Shown here piece after piece: positions 24,111-37,394 of a DNA stretch of 64,000 nucleotides. The translations under genes were made by a program, and so were the position numbers. Position 1 is the stretch's first letter, and every line of letters begins with the position of its first letter. This stretch comes from Calcarisporiella thermophila CBS 279.70 (taxonomy: Eukaryota; Calcarisporiellomycota). Location of the stretch: assembly GCF_041956535.1 (NCBI RefSeq), contig NW_027192195.1, positions 598,150 through 662,149 of the forward strand. Reading direction: 5' to 3'. A model generated the notes under the pieces. That model had not been told where the DNA came from. It did not search any database and saw nothing but the letters and a program-made list of their open reading frames with translations.

Positions 24111-25409
24111 ACCGGAGTAGCACTTGGGTGGAGTTTGTGCATAAGGCTCCCACGGTGAAGAGAGTGTATTAATATAAAAGATCTTAAGCAATAATTTTAA
24201 TATTATATTGCGAACAACTTAACTCTCATTATAGTCGCCACTAAGTATAGATGCCAATGATGAAATCACAGTATCACATTAGACAAATGAGAAAGAGGTT
24301 TCCTCATTTGAGATAGAATGGCTTTTTCCCCCTTCAATAAGATGGAATCTCCCTCAACTCCGATGGCTATGCACAGCAATAGCTAAACTTAAAAAATTTA
24401 TCTTTTTACCATTTCAAACCATATAACCCTATTCACCCATTGCATTGTTATATAGATGTTTGAATGTTTCTTTGTTTATATTCTTTGTGATGGTAATGCG
24501 TTCTAGCTTTGCAATTAGCTTAGCTTTTATTACGGTAAGAGAATCATCGAATACTACAAATGGATTTTTAATTTTTTCTCTCTTGAAATTAACGTTGCTT
24601 AATGAAAGTGTTTTTGGTCCTGCATGCTGTAGTGTTTAATACTTTGAAAATTTCTTGTTTACATCCTGAGTGTATAGATGCACTGATCACATCGTAAAGG
24701 TACATTTCATCCATGAAGGGGATATCTCAATGTGCTGCTTCTCCATAACAGGAACAACAGGCTTTTGCGATAGTCAATAGATTTGCTTTTTTAATCGTAG
24801 CTAGCAATTATTCAGTTCCGCGCAGCAGAAGGTTGTAATATGATGGCAATAGAACGAATACTTAACAGCGAAGTTAGACGAAGCAAACAAAATTACATTT
24901 AGGTTTCTTATTTTATGCAAATTATGGCCGCTATCGATCTACGTTTTGCACAAGACAGCCGTACCCAAGCTTTACCAATGCTAGATGTATGGGAGTAGTG
25001 AATACTCCATGGGAGTCCAAAGCCTTTGCTCTCTTTCCTTGTAATTGTGCGTGTGAAATACACAAATGCAATCTTTGCATAAGAGCACTCCGAGCTTTCA
25101 TTCTTTAATAGTCTTGAATCACGCTAAATGCATTGGGTTTCCTCTCGTTTGAATCAGCATAAATATTCTATTTATACTAGCTCTGTTCGAACATATATCC
25201 CTATTTTCCCATGTTACCAAAATATGCGCTAATAGCTTCTGTGCTATAAGATGAATATTTACAACTAGTCTTTCATAATGGCTCGATAATGATTTATAAA
25301 CAAGAATAGAATAACTTACATCCTATTCATGGTCATCTATATGGGTGAGAAAATTTTTGGGAAACATCAGGTGGATTTAGTTTGCATAGGTATCCAGCAC
25401 AGCTCTCGC
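24111..25409. other. Spacer between inverted repeats
   Basis: About 1.3 kb of AT-rich sequence between the two inverted copies. Frames are short; the longest (24445-24639, plus) has no recognisable feature. No gene is supported. Confidence 0.5.
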
Positions 25410-26405
25410 TATGCAGGTGATGCAAGGTTATCGGATCTCATTGCGGGGGCTTGNNNNNNNNNNNNNNNNNNNNNNNNNNNNNNNNNNNNNNNNNNNNNNN
25501 NNNNNNNNNNNNNNNNNNNNNNNNNNNNNNNNNNNNNNNNNNNNNNNNNNNNNNNNNNNNNNNNNNNNNNNNNNNNNNNNNNNNNNNNNNNNNNNNNNNN
25601 NNNNNNNNNNNNNNNNNNNNNNNNNNNNNNNNNNNNNNNNNNNNNNNNNNNNNNNNNNNNNNNNNNNNNNNNNNNNNNNNNNNNNNNNNNNNNNNNNNNN
25701 NNNNNNNNNNNNNNNNNNNNNNNNNNNNNNNNNNNNNNNNNNNNNNNNNNNNNNNNNNNNNNNNNNNNNNNNNNNNNNNNNNNNNNNNNNNNNNNNNNNN
25801 NNNNNNNNNNNNNNNNNNNNNNNNNNNNNNNNNNNNNNNNNNNNNNNNNNNNNNNNNNNNNNNNNNNNNNNNNNNNNNNNNNNNNNNNNNNNNNNNNNNN
25901 NNNNNNNNNNNNNNNNNNNNNNNNNNNNNNNNNNNNNNNNNNNNNNNNNNNNNNNNNNNNNNNNNNNNNNNNNNNNNNNNNNNNNNNNNNNNNNNNNNNN
26001 NNNNNNNNNNNNNNNNNNNNNNNNNNNNNNNNNNNNNNNNNNNNNNNNNNNNNNNNNNNNNNNNNNNNNNNNNNNNNNNNNNNNNNNNNNNNNNNNNNNN
26101 NNNNNNNNNNNNNNNNNNNNNNNNNNNNNNNNNNNNNNNNNNNNNNNNNNNNNNNNNNNNNNNNNNNNNNNNNNNNNNNNNNNNNNNNNNNNNNNNNNNN
26201 NNNNNNNNNNNNNNNNNNNNNNNNNNNNNNNNNNNNNNNNNNNNNNNNNNNNNNNNNNNNNNNNNNNNNNNNNNNNNNNNNNNNNNNNNNNNNNNNNNNN
26301 NNNNNNNNNNNNNNNNNNNNNNNNNNNNNNNNNNNNNNNNNNNNNNNNNNNNNNNNNNNNNNNNNNNNNNNNNGCTAGGTGGCCATATGTAATAAATGGA
26401 AATTT
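25410..26405 (+). repeat. Unidentified dispersed repeat, copy 2 (body is an N gap)
   Basis: Counterpart of copy 1 in the opposite orientation, with an N gap at 25454-26373 (920 N, close to the 938 of copy 1). Head-to-head arrangement with copy 1. Open frames that appear to run through this region are artefacts of the N run. Confidence 0.65.
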
Positions 26406-26817
26406 ATTTGAATTCTTGGAAAAGACAGCGTTTTATGTCACAGTATTGATCGATGAAAGCGAAAATACTGCCACAATTCTTATTACATCAATTCTATATA
26501 CACAAATGTATACTCAACACCAAAAGCAAGGAGCACAAAACCAACTTCCTAGAACGCTAGAGTGATATATTCTCTTCCCTCTTAGAATCGAATCTAACTT
26601 AATCAAGTTACGGAGAAAGATATATATATATTTTGTATAATATTCCTTTTCTTTCGCATTACAACCTTTCGGGTGTGAACTGAGAATATACTGTAAAATA
26701 TATGTGTGTCAAGTAAATACTTCCCTTCAAGTAGATCCAGATTTAGTACTCCGAAATCGAAGTCTTACAATTTGACAACACTAATAAACTTAATGAAGAG
26801 TATATGGAATAAGAATA
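26406..26817. other. Upstream region of the XRN gene
   Basis: About 410 AT-rich bases between repeat copy 2 and the XRN start. It must contain the XRN promoter; no motif recognised beyond AT runs (TATATATATATTTTGTATAA near 26620). Confidence 0.4.
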
Positions 26818-29450
26818 ATGGGGGTATTGAATTTGTTTCATTGGATCAGGTTGGCATGCTTTGCTACACTGTCGATTTTGTCTTGATCTACTAATAGTTC
26901 ATTGCATTAGTTCGCGCTATCCTTCTTGCATTAAAACTTCTGTTGGCCAACAGCATGAGGCCGGTAAGGCATTCATCGTTCTTCTATCTAGAGATGCCAA
27001 GCTTGGCACCACTGACATTTCGCGTTTGAAGATAATCTATATGTAGACATGAATGGTGTTATTCATGACTGCTTAAACTCTCTTACACAAAAACGACATT
27101 GTGACGAGACTGCAATTATTCGAAATGTGCTATATTATATAGATCACCTCGTAGAATTATTGAAGCCAAGAAAAACGGTATTTCTTAGTATGGATGGTAT
27201 GTGTACCTGAGCCCGAATGAAGCTATGAATTTGATTACTGTATAAGTGCTATAAGGTGTTGCTCCAAGGGCTAAGATGCATCAGCAACGGGTCAGAAGAT
27301 TTCGAACCGCCATGACCTCGGGGAAAAGCACAGAGTTTGATAGAAACAGCATAACCGCGGGTAAGGGGCTGATTTAAATGCGTATCCCTCACATTCCAAT
27401 TTCTGAATGTAAATTACAATGTTTATCTAAAGGCACGCGATTCATGGCCACCCTCACTCAGGAATTACATAACTTTATTGTTTACAAGTGTGAGCGATAT
27501 CGCACTTGGCAGGAAGTGGAAGTGGCACTCTCTGGACAAGATGTATTGGGCGAGAGCTTTAATTATTAGAGCATTTTTATTCGATGCTCACCCCATATTC
27601 TATGTAGATGCCCGGTGAGGGCGAATATAAGATAATGCAACACATTCGGCAGCACGGGTCGGATTCCACGCGATGTCTCGTCTATTCAAGAGATGCCGAC
27701 TTCATTTTAATGAGCCTTGTGAGCAGGAGGCTCGTCACGCTTATATCCAAAAAATCATCGTATGAGCATAGCCGTTTTTCTGTCAAACCTCTCTACCAAA
27801 GAGTAACGGGCTTTTCATTGATTAGGAACACATTTAAACCCACCAAGTTTACGGCAATTGAAATTCCTATTTTGAGAGATTGTCTGTATCGTGAGTTCCT
27901 TCCATTGCAGGATTCCATCCCGTTCCACCTCGATTCCGGGCGACTGGCCGATGACTTTGTTTTGCTGGCTCTTCTAGTCGGCAATGATTTCATTCCTCCT
28001 CTTTCATTTAATACACAGACACCCGCAATTAGCTTCATTTTTGAAGCTTATAAAAGAATCCTGCCTCGATGGGGTAAGTGGTATAGCCATCCGATAACTG
28101 CAGCCTGGCTCTATCTGGTATTCTTTTTGTAGATGGTTGGATTGCGGATCGTGAACTAATCAATACGGCGCGCCTCGAGATGCTCTTAAAAAGCCTAACT
28201 GAACAGGAGAGAAACTATTTTGTAGCCGAGTGGATGGATGCCCAGTGGGGGTCATCCTCAGGATCCGCCGTGATGACTCCACGTCAAAACACCATATATC
28301 GCGACATCTTATCAATTAGCCAGGAGGAACCCAAGTGCGATGAGTCCTCTCGGAAACTTTATCTTGCCAAGTTTGCACCGAGTTGTGTGGATCGGCACTT
28401 TGCCGAAATTGTTGCACGTGACCTAGGACTGCAAGTGTGTGCACGGGGATGTCATGGGGAAGCAGAGGTGCTCGAGAAGGACCCGCTGCTTGGGGGTTTG
28501 ACCCTGGCAAGAGGGAAGAACAAGCGGATGATAGCAAAATACGAGCGTGCCAAGGTGCTACAGCCTCGGGAGGGAGAGAGTGCTGAAGACGTGGAGAGAG
28601 CGCTATGGGTTGATCAGTATGCATCCCAGAGGCGCGCGTATTATACGGTGGGTGGATGTTGAATCTTTGAGTTTTTGGGAATAGAGGCTTCAACATATCT
28701 CTATCCTTATCCTAGGCAAAGTTAAAGCTAAATTGCGATAACCAAGAGCAGCTCACGAATGTCGTGCATGCCTATATCGAAGGCATACAATGGGCACTGA
28801 ACTATTTTCATGGCATCATCTCCTCTTGGGATTTCCACTACCCCTACCTTCATGCGCCCCATATTTCCGGTAAGCCTGTTTGAAGAACAAAGATTTCTGT
28901 TCTCCACCTTTTCCCAAACCATATGCTTGTTTCCAGATTTCGTTGATCTAGATCGATTCCAGATCGCCTTTGTCCTTGGGGAACCCGTAGGTGCACTTGA
29001 GCAGCTGCTTTGTATCTTACCCCCCGCCAGTAGCCGACTACTTCCGGTTGCTTTGAGAGTAATGCCTGTTTTTTTTTTTTTACTTCGCAGAAGTCTTAAA
29101 AGAAAGCTTTATTGTTTTTTTTTGCCTAACTATTCATGCCATTAGAGCTTGGTGACCCGTGCCGATTCTCCATTGGCGAATTACTACAACCATTGTGAAA
29201 AGCTGACAAGAGGCGGCCATCAGCAAGCATTAAAATTGCATTTTATTGATAAACGGTGTTTGCAAGCCATCCTAAAAGGTAGAGCCCATATTCCTATCGC
29301 CGCTTCTAGATAGTTTACCAATTGCCTTTCTTAGACGCCAAAACAATGTTGAAGGCAGAAGAGCTGGCGTGCTTGGAGATCGGTGGTTTAAGGATGTATC
29401 ATTACAACGAAAAGCAGCGAGAAGTCGCGATAAGCTTAAATGAGCATTAG
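26818..29450 (+). CDS. Minimal 5'-3' exoribonuclease of the XRN family
   Basis: XRN-type 5'-3' RNA exonuclease. Eleven exons keep one frame throughout: 26818-26849, 26911-26963, 27032-27196, 27256-27360, 27433-27542, 27608-28073, 28133-28647, 28716-28869, 28937-29058, 29146-29278 and 29335-29450, about 656 residues. It begins MGVLNLFHWISSRYPSCI, the classic XRN N-terminus. All acidic metal-binding motifs of the catalytic centre are present: YVDMNGVIHD, FLSMDGVAPRAK, VPGEGE-like MPGEGEYKIM, SRDADFI and VGNDFIP. The second conserved region is recognisable (AYIEGIQWALNYF; SSWDFHYPYLHAPHISD; ILPPASSRLLP). It stops right after this core, so the long C-terminal domains of XRN1 (about 1500 residues) and the tail of Rat1 (about 1000) are missing. 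Motifs around SRDAD and its neighbours are divergent, suggesting a fast-evolving paralogue. Exon 6 may hide one more intron (a GTGAGC donor at 27720). Confidence 0.85.
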
Positions 29451-30204
29451 ACTGCGTTTCATTTACCTCATTTTTGGATACTTTTTCGTGGCTTCAGATC
29501 GATTTCTTTTGTTGCTTACAACGGATGATTTTCGGTTGTTTGCGGAGGCAAGGCAAAACAGATATACTCGCTGTATGATTTAAAATGTTAATTCTTCCTT
29601 ATCTGACATTGCCCCTCGCTGGAGATTCGGGTCGTTTCTGCTGGGCCGCCTGGTTGAAGAATGTGAATCAAGTGGAAAAGTGGGGGGCGAGGGAGGCGAT
29701 GCCTGGCCCATGTCTTAGGGCTTACCCTCTGGAAACTTCTCTATAGTTCATTCTGGTTCATGTCTTTTATCCCCTGATTTATAAGGATACCATCCTCTTT
29801 TCCCTTTTCCTATCAGTCAAACCTCCCTTTGCAACGCCTCATTTACTTGATCTCGTTCAAATAAAAGCCCCGATCATTGGCCGGAATTGACTGATTTTCT
29901 TGTGGGGAATTTTATCATGTGCGAGAGTAGATAACAAACCGATATTATCGGGTTATCGCTTGTTTGCTTTCTGAAATTTTTCTATCTCTCCCTATCCTTC
30001 GCACTTTATCTATATACATATTAATGGATAATATGTTTAGATTGAAATCGAAACATTTTTTGTCAGTTCTGTACTTTTTTTTGGAGTAACGTGTTTGACC
30101 AAATATATAAACATCTCTTTTTCCTTTTCCTCCGCACTCTATCCCTTTGGTTTACCACCTTTTACCATTGTTGCTCCCCTCGACCAACGCTTTCAAAGGG
30201 AGAT
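29451..30204. promoter_or_regulatory. Ammonium transporter promoter region
   Basis: About 750 bases between the XRN stop and the ammonium transporter start. The distal part has no gene; the proximal part carries the GATA cluster listed separately and a pyrimidine-rich leader just before the ATG. Confidence 0.55.
29912..30031. promoter_or_regulatory. Cluster of six GATAA sites
   Basis: Six GATAA cores (either strand) lie in 120 bases: 29912-29916, 29930-29934, 29945-29949, 29953-29957, 30006-30010 and 30027-30031. In fungi, GATA factors such as AreA, Nit2 and Gln3 activate nitrogen-scavenging genes through paired GATA sites. The cluster ends about 175 bases before the start of an ammonium transporter, a classic target. 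Confidence 0.6.
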
Positions 30205-31956
30205 ATGTCTACCACGAACACGACAACCCCGGCAGAGCCAGGCGCAAACCCGACCTACTCGTCGGGAGATATTGCCTGGATTCTCACGTCGACAGCTCTG
30301 GTCTGGCTTATGATACCAGGCGTCGGCTATCTCTACTCCGGTCTCGCGCAGCGCAAGAACGCGCTCTCTTTGATTATGCTTAGCGTGCTATCGATTGCTG
30401 TGGTGAGTTTTCAGTGGTTTCTCGTGGGGTTCAGTCTTACGTTTTCCAAGACCTCGAACAACCCTATTATCGGCAACTTCGATAACGCGCTTCTGCGGGG
30501 TGTCTTGGGCCAACCCAGCATTGGGAGCGCCAGGGTGCCAGATCTGGTCTTCTGTATTTATCAAATGATGTTTGCTGCAATCACACCTGCACTGGTAAGT
30601 GGAGAAATGCCAGCGACACGTAGTACTCTTCCCCTTTCATGCAAGTCTAATTGTTTCTGTTCGATTTTTAGGCCATTGGCGCCGCCGCTGAACGAGCCCG
30701 TATCTTGCCCATGGTTGTTTTCATCTTCTTCTGGAGTTGCTTTGTATATGATTTTATTGCCTACTGGTAGGCTTGAAATCTTCTGGGTTGCTATAGTCAT
30801 TGCCCCTTTTTTAACGAAGCTACTTTATTGCTTTAGGACTTGGAATTCGAACGGATGGTCTTATAAACTGGGCGGGCTTGATTTTGCTGGGGGTACTCCA
30901 GTTCATATGTACGTTGGGATTGCCTGCTTTTTCAGAATCAAACGCAAACTAATTTCATCTCTCTCTTATTTGAAATCGTATCTATAGTGCTTCCGGTGCT
31001 GCTGGGCTTGCCTATGCCCTCTTCATTGGGAAACGACAGGGTCACGGAGTTGAAAAGTATCGTCCCCACAATATGACCAACGTTCTCCTGGGAACGGTCC
31101 TCATTTGGTTTGGGTGGTTTGGGTTCAACGGAGGATCAGCGCTTGGAAGCACCATGCGAGCCGCCATGGCGTTCCTTGTCACCAACCTCTCTGCCTGCGT
31201 TGGCGCTATCACGTGGGTCGCGCTTGATTTCCGATCAGAGCGCAAATACTCTGCTCTTGGATTCTGCTCTGGGGCAGTGGCCGGTCTTGTAACCATTACC
31301 CCTGCATCAGGTTTCGTTGGGCCAGGCCCATCGATTGTGTTCGGAGTGGTTGGGGCTGCAGCGTGTAATCTCGTGGTGAAATATAAACATCGATTTGCGG
31401 TGGACGATGCCCTCGATGTCTTCGCCCTTCACGGCATTGGAGGAATCGTGGGTGACTTGTTGACGGGCATCTTTGCGGAAAAGTACGTTGTCGATGCTAC
31501 CATTCTTCATTTGAGTTGAAAATTTTGGCAACAACGTTGTGAATTAATGCGATATCCTATTATTTTATTGCTAGATATGTTGCGGGTCTCGATGGTACCG
31601 AAATCGCAGGAGGATGGCTTGATCGCAACTTCATACAGCTAGCTTATCAGCTTGCGGATGCGACGTCTGGATTCGCTTGGTCCTTCGTCGTGACCTATGT
31701 TATCCTCTTCATCATGAATCGCATTCCCGGACTCTCGCTACGTATCGATCCGGACAAGGAAGGCGACGGAATCGATGTGGCTGAACTGGGTGAACATGCC
31801 TATCACTACTACCATGAAATCACCATGGTCAACGAGCACGGTGAGCAGAGAACAGTACTAGAGGAGATCAAAGAACCGCATTTACGCAACATGTCTGTCA
31901 ACCACACCTCTGCCTCCAATGGCGAGATTAAGAGCGAAAAGGAAAACGGAGGCTAA
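30205..31956 (+). CDS. Ammonium transporter, Mep/Amt family
   Basis: Plasma-membrane ammonium transporter with the eleven-helix Amt/Mep/Rh fold. The start MSTTNTTTPAEPGANPTYSS gives a short extracellular N-terminus. Family marks: DIAWILTSTALVWLMIPGVG, SGLAQRKNALSL, MMFAAITPALAIGAAAERAR, the first pore histidine in GGTPVHIASG, the second in FALHGIGG, and the cytosolic C-terminal region GIDVAELGEHAYHYYHE. Five exons; the introns join PAL|AIG, AYW|TWN, VHI|ASG and AEK|YVAGL. The acidic tail ends EIKSEKENGG. Length is about 490 residues, as in Mep proteins. GATA sites upstream suggest nitrogen catabolite control. Whether it also senses ammonium (Mep2-like) cannot be told from sequence. Confidence 0.95.
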
Positions 31957-34289
<2,333 letters not shown>

Positions 34290-35198
34290 TAGGCTCGCGG
34301 CCCTTTCCCTCGTGAAAACCGTGGGAGGGTCCAGATGCTTTTTTTATCCTCTATATAGTCTTTTTCTTACTTTTTTTGTTCCTTTCTCATCTTCTGATTT
34401 TTCACCCCCTCTAGCGCAGTCTATTAATACATTAAATAATAGTGTTCTATGCTTTTTGTTCAGTGAAAAGTGCAAACACCCATGAAAACATGCCTGATAA
34501 ATCCTTTTCTCACTTAGTCATTTATTTTAATATCTTAGAGTAGGGTTAATTGCTTTCTCTTTTGGCTTCCTCCTCCTTTAGTTACCTATATTCCCTTATA
34601 TTACTTAAATCTATTTTATCCTGATTACTTAACGCTGGTTAGACTTTTCACTGAGCCACTTCTCCTAACCCCCGATTAGCTACCCACACGTTGCTATTCG
34701 ATTACATCTCTCTACCCTGAAATGCTCAAGGAGAGCCAAAAATATATATAAAGATAAAGAAACATCCATTAACATCACAAAAATTTTTATCGAACTGCGA
34801 TCGCATAGATTGCTTCATAGACTAAAAGGATAATTATAGATGTAAATGAAAAAGATGAAGGCGCCTATTCTTCAAGATAATAAACTAGCACGAAAATAGA
34901 GCCTCTTTACATCAACTGTTCGGCCAAATTTTGTAAATGGACCAGAGTTAACTTAAGGATCTTCAAATCGACGCGCTGGCTCTCATGATCTCTCCACCAA
35001 GCCAACATCCTTCAACATAATGACCTGTTTAAATAGGTATGAAATGATTTCTAATCTGGAGATATGAAAAAGCTATAGCTCTATGTATATTTTATACTTT
35101 TTCTCTCACTTTTACCAAAAAAAAGTATAGTAAAAAAGAACAATTATAATAAAAAAAAAGGAATGAAAGACAAGAGTGGGGAAATGTAGATAATCAAT
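34290..35198. other. Intergenic, convergent 3' ends
   Basis: About 900 AT-rich bases between the converging beta-tubulin and NDUFS7 genes. No coding sequence or RNA gene was recognised. Confidence 0.6.
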
Positions 35199-36286
35199 TC
35201 ATCTACGATACCACATTGTTGTAAGCTTGTGCCGGCGAATCTTTTTCTGCAATTGCATGATGCCGTAAAGAAGGGCCTCGGCAGATGGAGCTACAAATAG
35301 TAGAAGAGGTGAGATATTTTAAATAGGATGAAGAGAGGAGAGCGAGACTCACGGCAACCAGGTACATAGATATCTACGGGAACGATTCTGTCACATCCAC
35401 GAACCACGGAGTATGAGTAGTGGTAGTAGCCGCCACCGTTGGCACATGAACCCATCGAGATGACCCAGCGAGGTTCGGGCATCTGCTCGTAAAGCTTGCG
35501 AAGAGAGGGTGCCATCTTGTTGGTGAGAGTACCGGCGACGATCATGACATCACTTTGGCGAGGCGTCGCACGGAACACAATTCCAAGACGATCTTGATCG
35601 TAGCGGGGAGTAGATGCATGCATCATCTCCACTAGAATTAAAATCAAGCATAAAAAGATGAAGTAATGGACACGAGTTTACGAAATGCAATTGAGTACGT
35701 ACCACCGCAACATGCAAGACCGAATGTCAGCGGCCAAATCGAACCATTGCGGGCCCAGTTGACGACTTTATCAACTGTCGACAAGGCAACCTCTGCAACA
35801 TCCCATCTTTTTGTTAGCATAACAAACAAATGCGAAAAAAGGGGATTTATTGCTTACGCGCAGCATTGTCTAGAGTTGAAACACCAGTATTTGATTTCTT
35901 AGGAGCTATGGCAGCATTTGAGCTCCCTGACTCGACGGCAGCAGTCTTCATGGATCGCCGAGGAATTAAAGCAAGCGAATTATTTTCATCTAAAACAAGA
36001 GAGAGGATCAAAATTTATTGCATTTAGCAAGATGACTGATGATAAGCTAAAATCTACAACTAAATAAATAAAAAGCTTACTGTTCTGTTTCTTATCAGCA
36101 ATAGTGTGGATGCTATTATAACGCTGCTGAGAAGTTAAGGGGACAATAAGTGAAGGGCGATAGGCTTGTGTTATTGAGAGACAAAATTAGAAAAAAATAT
36201 CAGTTATAGGCCTTTATGAGCTATTTGATCTGAGAGTATTTACCAGTGCGCGCTGCGATCCCGGCGGTAAATTTGCTCGCCAACAT
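35199..36286 (-). CDS. Respiratory complex I subunit NDUFS7 (PSST/NuoB)
   Basis: Mitochondrial NADH:ubiquinone oxidoreductase subunit that carries the terminal iron-sulfur cluster N2 next to the quinone site. Six exons; the start at 36286 gives [20 protein letters not shown], a plausible matrix-targeting sequence. All four N2 cysteine positions are visible: the CCG of FGLACCGVEMMH (two), [12 protein letters not shown] and [15 protein letters not shown]. The end reads KLTTMWYRR. An extra disordered, Ser/Ala-rich segment lies between the presequence and the conserved core ([20 protein letters not shown]). Its presence shows the fungus has proton-pumping complex I. Confidence 0.96.
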
Positions 36287-36782
36287 GTTGTGTAGATCCC
36301 GAGCAGTTCTGCGACTAGAGTGTAAATTGTAACAGGGGCGAGAATAACATATCAAATACAATGATGTCATCCAGCTGCGGCATCTTTTTATCCATCGTGA
36401 TTTAGCAGTCAATTCTTTTGAAGTTAGATTGCCATGCTAGCACTTTATATCCAGCGAAATACTCGTATTGAGAAATAAGAAACATCCCATTTTGTGCTTC
36501 AATTGAGAATATTTTTAATTCCTATTCGACTTTAATTCAATAATAAATTATATGCTTTTTTTTAAAGGTTACTAAGTATAATAAGGAGACCTGTGTTGCA
36601 ATATAGCAAAGGATAATGATTAATCGTCTTTTTATTAAAAGATCAAAATATATAGGATTCAATTAAGCGGGAATAATCGTTGAAATATAAAACACGATAT
36701 GCCGTTAAGGTATTAGTTAACATAGAGAGTTAAACGAACGGAGCTTGTCCAATTATAACTGAACGATACTTCAGTAAAATTT
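36287..36782. other. Intergenic
   Basis: About 500 very AT-rich bases between NDUFS7 and the secreted-protein gene (both leftward). It holds the NDUFS7 promoter. No gene seen. Confidence 0.5.
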
Positions 36783-37394
36783 TTAATGGTGATGGATGAA
36801 AAATTGAAGAGCATCCGCCAATAACAATCTCGATAGTCTTTCATGATCTATGTGGACGTGTGGGCCAAGATTTTGGTTTCGTCTCTTAATATTTACGCCA
36901 GCTCTGGCCAGACTATCTGACAAACGGCGGAAGGCTTGAAGAGTGTCCGGGTCAATTTCGACTTCGCTCACATCGAGTTGACCAGTTGTTGGTTCATCTT
37001 TCTCATCCGCTTCTTCACGTCGAGAGAGATGTGGTTTCCCTTTGACGGGCTTAGTCTCTGCAATTGGTTTTTCTGCGACATTAACAGCCGATTTAGCCAC
37101 TGGTTGGGTCACCGTTTTTACTGCAGATTTCTTCACGGAGAGCTTATCTTCGACAATGGGTGCCGGGTTGGAGATCTTCTTCGTTGCAGCCTTAACAGAT
37201 TTTTTCTCCACGGGTTTATGCTTTGAGACTTTGGGAATTGTGGCGGCGGGCTTCTTTGTCATTAAAAGATCCTCGACCACAGGTAGGCCTAGGTCACGGC
37301 GGTGGCTCCGGTTTTGGGCAACGCTAGGGGCACCCTGCGTGAAGGCAGCAAAGCACAACAAGGCGGACGCAGCAACTACAAGGATGGGTTTCAT
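36783..37394 (-). CDS. Secreted Lys-rich protein with dibasic (Kex2-like) sites
   Basis: Single-exon gene of 203 residues, not recognised as a known family. It begins with a clear signal peptide (MKPILVVAASALLCFAAFTQ, cleavage likely after GA). The mature part is Lys/Ala/Val/Pro-rich and low in complexity, with a loose internal repeat (VVEDLLMTKKPA / IVEDKLSVKKSA). Basic pairs suitable for Kex2 processing occur at NRSHRRDLG, HLSRREEAD and NIKRRNQN. The end is more ordered and ends in four histidine-rich residues (FFIHHH). It has no cysteine after the signal peptide, so it is not a disulfide-rich effector. Possible roles are a Kex2-processed repeat peptide precursor, a wall-associated protein or an effector; the sequence does not decide. 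Confidence 0.75.
   Translation of the reverse strand: MKPILVVAASALLCFAAFTQGAPSVAQNRSHRRDLGLPVVEDLLMTKKPAATIPKVSKHKPVEKKSVKAATKKISNPAPIVEDKLSVKKSAVKTVTQPVAKSAVNVAEKPIAETKPVKGKPHLSRREEADEKDEPTTGQLDVSEVEIDPDTLQAFRRLSDSLARAGVNIKRRNQNLGPHVHIDHERLSRLLLADALQFFIHHH

Noticed and set aside
23090-24191. Long open frames (over 340 codons) through this interval
   Set aside because: They are produced by translating the N run; only short ends are real sequence.
25329-26565. Long plus-strand open frames of 313-384 codons
   Set aside because: Again an artefact of the N run at 25454-26373.
26818-29450. XRN gene as a pseudogene
   Set aside because: First impression from missing parts in single frames; eleven exons with good splice sites keep one frame and all catalytic motifs.
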